From assembly GCA_963783085.1 (NCBI GenBank), contig CAWAMJ010000002.1, positions 1-64,000 on the forward strand: DNA of 64,000 nt, given 5' to 3'. A program made the translations under genes and the position numbers. The notes beneath the pieces were generated by a model that was not told where the DNA came from, did no database searches, and saw nothing but the letters and a program-made list of their open reading frames with translations. The first letter of the stretch is position 1. Every line of letters starts with the position of its first letter. Source of the DNA: CAVYUC01 sp963783085. Its GTDB lineage: Bacteria > Bacteroidota > Bacteroidia > Bacteroidales > Prolixibacteraceae. Of the stretch, positions 55,301-61,534 are shown one piece after another.

Positions 55301-55816
55301 AACATTTGAAAGCGAATAATTTCCGTCCTCGTTTGTGATGGTTCCTCCGGAAGTTCCTTTTACAGCAATAGATACACCAGGAAGCGATTCTCCGCGGACA
55401 TCAGTAACTTTCCCGGAAATAACAGATTGATCCCCGGCTTCGGGAAAGCCGGATCCTTTCCTTGAAATCACGATAATCTTATCCATAATTTTATATGAAT
55501 ACGCATCAGAATCCAGAATCTCTTTCATCACTTTGTCAATTTTGGTTTGCTTCAGATTTAATGTGAATCGTTCTTTAACATCCAGTAAATCCGTTTTAAA
55601 CAAAAATCCAAAATCCGTCAGCTGTTCTATTTCTTCCAAAACCTGCACAACAGAAGCATCTTCCACGTTGATGTCGAAACGGGTATTCTGGGAATAAGTC
55701 CCTGTGGCGTAAGATAAAGCTGTTATGAATAGTAAAAAGCAAGTTAGTTTCATAACCAATAGAGTTTTTTTTACACCAGACCATATAGAATCTGGGAAAA
55801 ATAGTTTTTTCTTCAT
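52334..55816 (-). CDS. SusC/RagA-family TonB-dependent transporter with STN domain
   Basis: 1160-residue outer-membrane importer. After a signal segment (LLVMKLTCFLLFITALSYATG) come an STN signalling domain (about 47-115), a CarboxypepD_reg-like domain (VISGKVTDVRGESLPGVSIA, near 131-210), a TonB plug (EEVVAVGYGTQKKANLTGAV; SINGDDSPLILIDGVESDIN) and a large beta-barrel ending in ISAGVNLTF. The STN domain indicates signalling to the FecR upstream, so the substrate may induce its own uptake through the ECF sigma factor. It forms one transport unit with the SusD protein. Confidence 0.97.
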   Translation of the reverse strand: MKKKLFFPDSIWSGVKKTLLVMKLTCFLLFITALSYATGTYSQNTRFDINVEDASVVQVLEEIEQLTDFGFLFKTDLLDVKERFTLNLKQTKIDKVMKEILDSDAYSYKIMDKIIVISRKGSGFPEAGDQSVISGKVTDVRGESLPGVSIAVKGTSGGTITNEDGNYSLSNVGGDATLVFSFVGMRTQEVPVQGRKVINVIMQEESIGLEEVVAVGYGTQKKANLTGAVAAISGEELENRPLPNVGEVLRGVSPNLNISLSGHGGEPGSGRNWNIRGLGSINGDDSPLILIDGVESDINDLDPGNIEGVSVLKDASASAIYGSRAPFGVVLITTKKGRKGEPIHVQYSNNIAFNSMLGVAHMKNSLIFATAYNQASENAGSPPVFPDEQVERIKGFIDGTFPYEYDPDNPPNSIWAGRRVGNANYDWPYELMKNFKVDQKHNVSLRGGSEKSQYYISMGYYDENGFYSVGYDDYKRYDILINFSSEVTNWMTFDLSAKYANSHTDYPLGITTVERRYFFTNLYVFGPNTPKYNINGSSANPMLRSIEDSGRDVTDKNNLLITLKGGLEPVKGWKTDISYSYNIIENNQTVNPKPIPVELGTGGFGNVGKPSPAYEVIFSRAPYKLFNVVTSYEKALENHFFKALVGYEQEDKYYSWLYARGDELITEEVPSISTALGAKTVDDTKWDWATQGIFGRLNYNYKEKYLLEFSARYNGSSRFAPDSRWGFFPSASAGYQISNENFWTSVEPYVNRLKLRGSYGSLGNQNVDNYLYIPSVPIQNETPWIISDVRPSYARTPGLISSGLTWETITTLNLGVDAGFLNNRLDLNFDWFNRKTTNMFGPQQTLPYTLGTSTPRANNAELETKGYEIILSWKDRVSTDFSYNVQLNVGDNKSTILKYRNENGILSDWYNGKDVGEIWGFVTDGIMQSQAEVDAMPDQSDIYANWRPGDIKYADLTGDGKITTGAGTLNDHGDLTVIGNTSPRYNIGILGGFNWKNFDFSMQWLGVGKRDYFPPYGDGTFWGLTASWANSAILEGSPGLDYWRPDGETNVLGPNTNSYFARPYFSSETYKNRQSQSRFLVHAAYLRLKNIQLGYTIPSNVSNKIFIQKARIYVSGENLLTVTKMPKSMDPEQTIGAGYTNSGAFYPLSKTISAGVNLTF

Positions 55817-55892
55817 AATTTCGTTCGATTTTTAAGTTAATTATTTGGCAAGTAATCGGGCAAATTACATTGCCGGAAAATTTCAAACACGG

Positions 55893-55923
55893 AACCGGGA
55901 AGGTGAAACTCCCGGTTTTTTTT
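55893..55923 (+). terminator. hairpin with T-run in the susC leader, oriented on the plus strand
   Basis: AACCGGGA (55893-55900) and TCCCGGTT (55910-55917) enclose a 9-base loop. Eight T bases follow on the plus strand, as in an intrinsic terminator. The genes here are on the minus strand, where the T-run precedes the hairpin, so it would stop antisense transcripts or act as a leader hairpin. Confidence 0.5.
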
Positions 55924-55985
55924 AATTTTTCTAAACGTTTACTTCATAAGCATTTTTTTGTAGTTAATTTTATTTAAACCTTTAA

Positions 55986-56978
55986 CTAATAAACTATGAC
56001 TGAATCGGGTTTTTCCACTCTTTCAATGATCCGATAGTTAAAACCGGCGCTTGTTTTTAATACTTTAAGCACAAGCTGTGCAGTAGTGGATTTTTTAATG
56101 TTTCCGGTAAAACGGTAATCTTTCAGGTTTTCATTCTCAAAATAAAACGTTATGCCATACCATCTGCCAAGTTCTTTGCAAATGTCTTCGAGCCGTTGAT
56201 TGCGTATAACAAACTTTCCGTTTCGCCATGCTGACAAAACATTATTTTCAACCGACGTAATCTTTAGCCGGTTTTCTTCGGGAAAATAAAGGGCACTTTC
56301 GCCAGGCTCCAGGGTGTAGATAGATTTTCTGTCGTTTGTCAGAACTTCTGCTTTACCTTCCACAAGCGAGGTTTCAATATAATTATCCTCCGGGTAAGCT
56401 TTAATATTAAACGTAGTTCCCAAATCGCGGATTACAATATATCCGGTTTGAATTAAAAATGGAAAATCTTTGTTGTGAGCCACTTCAAAATAAGCCTCGC
56501 CAGTTAAAGAAGCCTGCCGTTCCTTATTAATAAAATCTTCTTTGAAAGTTAGTTGTGAATCTGAATTCAGCCAGATTTTGGTACCGTCCTGAAGTTCAAC
56601 GATGCTGACACTTCCCCGTGTAGCAGTAACCTTTTGCAAACCTGTTTCACGGGGTGAAAAACTGCTTTTCGAAATAAAAAAACCGGCCATTCCCCCTATT
56701 CCCAAAACTAAAAGAAAAACAGCAGCATAATGGATGATCCTCTCTCCCGAAAAAAATGGAACTTTCCTGTTTTTTGAGTTTATCCGCTTCCACAATTCAT
56801 TGAATTCAGCATCGGAATCGATTGTAGTGCTTTTTTTGGAAGTTTTTAACCACAGACTTTTAACCTGATAAAATAATTCCTCGTCTTCTTTATTTCCAGC
56901 CAACTGTTGATAGAATTCCCCTTTTTCGCGGGAATTGGCTTCGCCGGTTAAAATGTGCAACAATAACTGCTCGTTCAT
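55986..56978 (-). CDS. FecR-family anti-sigma factor
   Basis: 330-residue inner-membrane regulator. The N-terminal cytoplasmic part (to about 80) should hold the ECF sigma factor. A membrane helix follows (IIHYAAVFLLVLGIGGMAGFFI), then the periplasmic FecR domain (GSVSIVELQDGTKIWLNSDS, LTGEAYFEVAHNKDFPF) and a C-terminal DUF4974 STN-like domain (NQRLEDICKELGRWYGITFY). It lies between the sigma factor and susC, the typical hybrid arrangement that senses SusC occupancy. Confidence 0.94.
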   Translation of the reverse strand: MNEQLLLHILTGEANSREKGEFYQQLAGNKEDEELFYQVKSLWLKTSKKSTTIDSDAEFNELWKRINSKNRKVPFFSGERIIHYAAVFLLVLGIGGMAGFFISKSSFSPRETGLQKVTATRGSVSIVELQDGTKIWLNSDSQLTFKEDFINKERQASLTGEAYFEVAHNKDFPFLIQTGYIVIRDLGTTFNIKAYPEDNYIETSLVEGKAEVLTNDRKSIYTLEPGESALYFPEENRLKITSVENNVLSAWRNGKFVIRNQRLEDICKELGRWYGITFYFENENLKDYRFTGNIKKSTTAQLVLKVLKTSAGFNYRIIERVEKPDSVIVY

Positions 56979-57064
56979 TCGTTTGCTGTTTCAACATTAA
57001 CAAACCAAACCGGGGATACCCTAATAAAAAGTTATAGAAAAATGCAGTGCAATGTGCAGAATGC

Positions 57065-57649
57065 TCAGGATTGTTGAAGAAGCTCTGATATTATGCAAAT
57101 GACGGGAAGATAATCTTTCAGTTCAGTTCTGAGAATTTTTAATGCTTTGGTTAAATGTGCTTCCACTGTTTTTTGTGAAATATTCATTTTTTCTGCTATT
57201 TCCCGGTTTTTGAATTCTTGAAGGCGGCTCATTTCAAATATGATCCGGCAATTTTTTGGCAATCGTTCTATGGCATTTTTAATTTTTGCTTCCAATTCAT
57301 CCAATTCCAGATAATCGGAGTTTATCCGCGCCAGGCTTTCCCGTTGGAAATGCATTTCCATCCACCTGATTTTTTCGTGATGTTTCAAAATTATCTGCCT
57401 CCGCTTCAATATATTGAGGCAATTATTTTTTACCAGTGTAAAAAGGAAATTGCGTAGGTTCGAATCGGGTTTCAAATCTTTCCTGACTTCCCATAACCGG
57501 ATAAAAGCTTCCTGAACCACCCCCTTTGCTTCATCCCGGTCTTCAAGATAATGCAAACTCAAATGGAAAAGCGGTTGAAAGTAATCATTGAAAATGACTC
57601 TGAAATATTCCTTGTTCCCTTTTAGTAATTGTTTAATTTGCTCAGCCAT
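57065..57649 (-). CDS. ECF RNA polymerase sigma factor (FecI-like)
   Basis: 194-residue sigma-70 family factor. Region 2 (FHLSLHYLEDRDEAKGVVQEAFIRLWEVR) and region 4 (AIERLPKNCRIIFEMSRLQE, then NREIAEKMNISQKTVEAHL) are complete, with no region 3 domain, as in ECF sigmas of the Bacteroidetes expansion. It probably drives susC and the genes below when freed by FecR. It has its own housekeeping-type promoter. Confidence 0.95.
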   Translation of the reverse strand: MAEQIKQLLKGNKEYFRVIFNDYFQPLFHLSLHYLEDRDEAKGVVQEAFIRLWEVRKDLKPDSNLRNFLFTLVKNNCLNILKRRQIILKHHEKIRWMEMHFQRESLARINSDYLELDELEAKIKNAIERLPKNCRIIFEMSRLQEFKNREIAEKMNISQKTVEAHLTKALKILRTELKDYLPVICIISELLQQS

Positions 57650-57666
57650 ATGAAAGGATCATCGAC

Positions 57667-57698
57667 CAAATATAGTCATTTCCCGCAAATGGTATAAA
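57667..57698 (-). promoter_or_regulatory. promoter of the ECF sigma-FecR unit
   Basis: On the minus strand: TTTA (57695-57698), a 20-base spacer, then TATATTTG (57667-57674), an exact TAnnTTTG. It leaves a leader of about 10 bases. Confidence 0.6.
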
Positions 57699-57702
57699 TT
57701 AG

Positions 57703-57731
57703 CGAGGGTTTCGCTCCAAGCGAAGCCCTCG
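57703..57731. repeat. 13-bp hairpin upstream of the sigma gene
   Basis: CGAGGGTTTCGCT (57703-57715) and AGCGAAGCCCTCG (57719-57731) pair with one T/G position, loop of three. Purpose unknown; possibly a bidirectional transcription barrier. Confidence 0.55.
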
Positions 57732-57823
57732 TTATCCGAGTAAAAGTCTGATAAGGCTTTTTGCAGATTAAGTTTCGCCCGGAGCTAAACGCTCGCTACC
57801 TGCAGCCATGCCGGCTAAAAATG

Positions 57824-59389
57824 TTACTTCACTTTTTTATAGACCAGCTCAATCCCATCGCCGGTTTTCAAATTCCGGGTGTATTGCTTATCCTGCGGAT
57901 TATTCCAGTGTTCCATAACACCGAGGCTATTCAGCGGCGTACCATCGCGTTCCGGATCGTATTTTGTTCCCGAAGGCGGATTTCCAGCCAACGCACTTTC
58001 ACGAAGGTAATAATCGCTGTACATCATGTCCGGTGCATCGGGCCATTCTTTGATTATGAAATCCAGAACAACTGCATCCACTGCAACACCATCCTGCGAT
58101 GCAAACAAACTGTTTGGCCAGTTGCCGTTAAATGGTGCAAGCGACCATTTGTAACCCGGCACTTTATCGACAAATTTATTTCCGTAAATCCCATCGATGA
58201 GGAACAACATGGTTTTTCCCCCAAGATCCTTGTGTCCCAAAAAATCAGTAAAAACCAGATATTTATGCGAACCATCCTTGTTTTGGCTAAAACCGCCGGA
58301 ATGATGGTTTTTCCGCCAGTCGGTTTCAATGCTGGTGCATCCGAAAAAGTTTTTGGCGCTCAGGGTGACCCCCTGACTGACATGGCCTTTCATCAATGCC
58401 ATGCTAATGACATAATCAGCATTTACGAAACAACTTGCAAGTCCGGTAGCTGTTTTTCCATTGTTTACCGAATAAGGAATTGCATTTTCAACAAACGTAG
58501 CTGCCTCGCGCCCTTCACCACCATTATGATCCACATAGTGAACATTCGGAAATTCAGCATGACATTTATCAAATATATTATCAGTGATGAATCGGCTGGG
58601 CTCAGCAATGGTAATATTTTCCTCCGGAATTTTGGCCACCTTCACGAGGCTCCGCAACAGCGAAAGTACCAGTTGCGGATTGGCATTGATTTCCTCATTG
58701 CTTTCGTGGCTGTAAGTATTATTGTCGTTTATTTTTACGGCGATTTTTTCTCCGCGCTGATATCCGGCATCTTTCGAATGTTTAGTTTTATTGAAGTAGA
58801 GAAACAAGTCATTCCAGGCCAGTTTTTCGGTTTTGGCATTCGTCAGGCCCAGCAACGTTTGGGTGAGAAGTTTATCGGTTTCTTTTTGATTGTTGAACCT
58901 GTCTTCCCACCAAAAACCGGTTTTTCCATCCCACGACGCAATTTTGGGATTATGGCCCCAGGCAACTCTGCCCGGAAAAATACCCCGGGCTTCGCCCAAC
59001 GGGTTATTGGGTTTGTACCAGATTTCCAGGTTCGTGTTTGCTGAATTTGCTTTTTTTGACGATTGGTGTGCCAAAACAGCTGCTGATGAAATACCCGTTA
59101 CAATGAACAAACCTGCCACCAGGTATTTCGACTGCCGCAGTTTCTGTTTTATTTTCACCAGCGAAAAAGTAGTTCCCAAAAAGGCAGTCAGCCAGATAAC
59201 AAACGCTGACATTAACGGCGCTGACGCCCGCATACACGGATAAGTTGCACGCTGCGGTTTCGGAATCACCCGGATTAAAAACCAGACCGTTGCGGTTAAT
59301 CCGGTTAAAAGCAGCATTACCCGGTGAGAAACCGGATTGCGGATAATATTAAAGAAGTTGATGATGATACGAAGGATTTTGTATTTCAT
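57824..59389 (-). CDS. DUF362 protein with N-terminal membrane helices
   Basis: 521 residues from the ATG at 59389; a GTG start at 59428 is possible. Three hydrophobic helices at the N-terminus (VMLLLTGLTATVWFLIRVIP; LMSAFVIWLTAFLGTTFSLV; KYLVAGLFIVTGISSAAVLA) anchor a DUF362 domain (RGEKIAVKINDNNTYSHESN; ITIAEPSRFITDN; LMKGHVSQGVTLSAKNFFG; SLFASQDGVAVDAVVLDFI). DUF362 proteins are often linked to Fe-S proteins but their reaction is not settled. Here no ferredoxin domain is attached. It lies about 100 bases after rrf2 on the same strand. Confidence 0.8.
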   Translation of the reverse strand: MKYKILRIIINFFNIIRNPVSHRVMLLLTGLTATVWFLIRVIPKPQRATYPCMRASAPLMSAFVIWLTAFLGTTFSLVKIKQKLRQSKYLVAGLFIVTGISSAAVLAHQSSKKANSANTNLEIWYKPNNPLGEARGIFPGRVAWGHNPKIASWDGKTGFWWEDRFNNQKETDKLLTQTLLGLTNAKTEKLAWNDLFLYFNKTKHSKDAGYQRGEKIAVKINDNNTYSHESNEEINANPQLVLSLLRSLVKVAKIPEENITIAEPSRFITDNIFDKCHAEFPNVHYVDHNGGEGREAATFVENAIPYSVNNGKTATGLASCFVNADYVISMALMKGHVSQGVTLSAKNFFGCTSIETDWRKNHHSGGFSQNKDGSHKYLVFTDFLGHKDLGGKTMLFLIDGIYGNKFVDKVPGYKWSLAPFNGNWPNSLFASQDGVAVDAVVLDFIIKEWPDAPDMMYSDYYLRESALAGNPPSGTKYDPERDGTPLNSLGVMEHWNNPQDKQYTRNLKTGDGIELVYKKVK

Positions 59390-59487
59390 AACGCCAATTA
59401 TTTTTTCATCAAAAATAATTGTTTCCACAGAGAATTTTCACCCGCCGATTTTATATTGAATGATTATGAATAGAGAGGTTTATTTAC

Positions 59488-59916
59488 TTACCGGTGCAGA
59501 ATGGTTTCAAGCCCGTTGTTTTGGGCCAGGTTCTGGATGGTTTCCTTCGAAAGCAATTGGTCAATGGCATCGCGTATGGGACCATAGGTTTCGTGCAACG
59601 GACATGGATTTTCATCGTCGCAATGTTTAAGTCCGAACCCGCATCCGGTAAAAACTTTGTCTCCTTCAATTGCTACTACAACATCCTTCAACCGGAGTTC
59701 GTTATTGTCGGGATCAAAAAAATACCCTCCGTTTTTACCTTTCACCGAATGGATAAAACCCATTCTTACAAGCCGTTGCAAGACTTTTGCGGTAAAAGAC
59801 GGTGGTGTATCAATTTCAGATGCAATTTCCCCAATTCCCGGATTATGGTTTTTCTGGTTCTGCATTTGTATGTAAACCAGGCCCCTCAATGCATATTCAG
59901 TTTCTTTTTTAAACAC
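59488..59916 (-). CDS. Rrf2-family regulator with three cysteines (NsrR/IscR-like)
   Basis: 142 residues. A winged helix (KKETEYALRGLVYIQMQNQK; SFTAKVLQRLVRMGFIHSVKG, then GGYFF) is followed by Cys92, Cys99 and Cys105 (GCGFGLKHCDDENPCPLHE), the positions used to bind an Fe-S cluster in this family. It likely senses nitric oxide or Fe-S status. Its divergent neighbour is ric. It can autoregulate through the 59949-59962 palindrome. Confidence 0.9.
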   Translation of the reverse strand: MFKKETEYALRGLVYIQMQNQKNHNPGIGEIASEIDTPPSFTAKVLQRLVRMGFIHSVKGKNGGYFFDPDNNELRLKDVVVAIEGDKVFTGCGFGLKHCDDENPCPLHETYGPIRDAIDQLLSKETIQNLAQNNGLETILHR

Positions 59917-59935
59917 GGCTTTTTATTTACAGCAA

Positions 59936-59943
59936 CAAATTTA
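59936..59943 (-). promoter_or_regulatory. -7 element of the rrf2 gene
   Basis: TAAATTTG on the minus strand, an exact TAnnTTTG, 20 bases before the ATG at 59916. The -33 position reads TTTT (59963-59966). Confidence 0.5.
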
Positions 59944-59948
59944 CAAAA

Positions 59949-59962
59949 AATCATTAATGATT
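59949..59962. promoter_or_regulatory. perfect 14-bp palindrome between rrf2 and ric
   Basis: AATCATTAATGATT is identical on both strands. It lies between the rrf2 -7 and -33 positions and 10 bases upstream of the ric -33 element. This is the expected place for an autorepressing Rrf2 operator. Confidence 0.6.
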
Positions 59963-59972
59963 AAAAGACCTT

Positions 59973-60004
59973 TTTGTCCATCTATTTATTTTTTACTACT
60001 TTTG
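59973..60004 (+). promoter_or_regulatory. promoter of ric
   Basis: TTTG (59973-59976), a 20-base spacer, then TACTTTTG (59997-60004). Both elements match the consensus exactly. The ATG at 60062 is about 50 bases after the expected start of transcription. Confidence 0.75.
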
Positions 60005-60061
60005 CTACAATTGACAGCAGATAATTAAACGCAGATAATTTTTAAATTAAAATTTACAGAG

Positions 60062-60781
60062 ATGGAAATTACAAATAACACTTTAGTAAGCGAGATTGTA
60101 AGCGAGAATTTCAAAACAGCACGGATATTTGAGGAAAATAACATTGATTTTTGTTGTGGGGGAAATATTTCACTCGCTGATGCCAGTAAGCAATCCTTGA
60201 TAAACGTTCAGGAACTTATTTCCATGATCGAACCTGTGATGAAAAATCAGGACAGCGATTCGAAGTTCATCGAAAACCTTCCGCTGGATCATTTGTGTAA
60301 CTATATCGAAGAAAGGCATCATGCATACATTAATAAAACAGCGCCTTTCATACAGCAAAAACTGGAAAAACTTACGAATGTACACGGCGATAACCACCCG
60401 GAACTTTTTGAAGTTAAACAGTTGTTCGATGATGCGGTTGCCAATTTAACAGCCCATATGAAAAAAGAAGAACTGATTCTTTTCCCGTTCGTTAGAAATC
60501 TCGTAAGATTAAAGGAAGGACACATCAACGAAGTCCCCGGCCTGGGAAATATTTTAGCCCCCATCAATGTGATGAAGGCAGAACATGAAATTGAAGGCGA
60601 GCGGTTCCGGAAGCTGGTTGAAATCACCAATAATTATACAGTTCCCGCCGATGGTTGCAACACGTATGAGGTGACCTATAAATCGCTGAAAGATTTCGAA
60701 AGCGACCTGCATCGGCACATTCATCTGGAAAATAACATTTTGTTCCCGAAAGCCATTAAAATGGAAGATGAATTGAAATAG
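60062..60781 (+). CDS. ric: iron-sulfur cluster repair di-iron protein RIC (ScdA/YtfE)
   Basis: 239-residue protein that repairs Fe-S clusters after nitric oxide or peroxide damage. The N-terminal ScdA domain has EENNIDFCCGGNISLADAS (Cys31, Cys32). The hemerythrin-like part carries the di-iron ligands (LDHLCNYIEERHHAY; LTAHMKKEELILFP; KAEHEIEGERF; HRHIHLENNILFP). All key His and Glu positions are visible. Divergence from an Rrf2 regulator supports NO-responsive control. Confidence 0.95.
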   Translation: MEITNNTLVSEIVSENFKTARIFEENNIDFCCGGNISLADASKQSLINVQELISMIEPVMKNQDSDSKFIENLPLDHLCNYIEERHHAYINKTAPFIQQKLEKLTNVHGDNHPELFEVKQLFDDAVANLTAHMKKEELILFPFVRNLVRLKEGHINEVPGLGNILAPINVMKAEHEIEGERFRKLVEITNNYTVPADGCNTYEVTYKSLKDFESDLHRHIHLENNILFPKAIKMEDELK

Positions 60782-60958
60782 CAGAAACCTTGTTTTGAGC
60801 TAATTGATGGCAGTTCCGTTTCAGGAAATGAACTTCACAAATGAGAGGGAAGCTAAATCGCGACCCTCTTTTACCATGTTTCCGGAAGGTTATAAATTTT
60901 GCGAAATCGCTGATAAATTAGCTCTTCCGGTATTTAACTTTACTTAATCAAATTTGTT

Positions 60959-61501
60959 ATGAGAAATATTACGAAAGGTTTGTCCGCCGAACATCAAAAT
61001 ATCCTGAAGGTGATTGATGTTGTTTTGAATGAATGCGAGCAGTTGGAAAAAGGAAAAGCAATTGATGTTGAGTTTTTCCGGAAAATAATTTCATTTATCA
61101 AAAATTACGCCGATGGTTTTCACCATGTTAAGGAAGAAGAAATTCTGTTTACGGCAATGCTCAAAGAAATGGATAACATGCACTGTAACCCCATCCCTGT
61201 AATGTTGCACGAACACGATGCAGGACGGGAGTATGTAAAAGGAATGGAAGAAGCGCTGTTGCAGGACAATGTTTACAAACTAATTGAAAATGCCGGGGGT
61301 TACTGCTTTCTGTTACAGAACCACATCGACAAGGAAGATAATGTGTTGTATCCGATGGCAGAACAAGCTTTGAACGATACGCAGAAAAAACAGGTTGAAA
61401 CGTTGTATCAGAAAGTCAGCGAAAAAGACTTTATTTCAAAGGATGTTAATGTTTTAATAGAAGAAATGCTGCACCAGAGCGCAGGAAATATTGTTGAATA
61501 A
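60959..61501 (+). CDS. hemerythrin domain-containing protein
   Basis: 180-residue hemerythrin-like protein. Di-iron ligands appear in GLSAEHQNILKVID, DGFHHVKEEEILFTAM, MLHEHDAGREYVKG and LQNHIDKEDNVLYPMAEQ. No ScdA domain is present, unlike ric. It may bind O2 or NO. It begins 177 bases after ric and 33 bases before the multiheme cytochrome, so it belongs to the same cluster. Confidence 0.9.
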   Translation: MRNITKGLSAEHQNILKVIDVVLNECEQLEKGKAIDVEFFRKIISFIKNYADGFHHVKEEEILFTAMLKEMDNMHCNPIPVMLHEHDAGREYVKGMEEALLQDNVYKLIENAGGYCFLLQNHIDKEDNVLYPMAEQALNDTQKKQVETLYQKVSEKDFISKDVNVLIEEMLHQSAGNIVE

Positions 61502-61534
61502 TTCCGTTTATATCTATTAACGCTTTAAAAAGTT

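Noticed and set aside
57761..59044. 427-residue open frame on the plus strand
   Set aside because: It lies antisense to the DUF362 gene, has no domain pattern or start signal, and shows the composition of a reverse-complement shadow.
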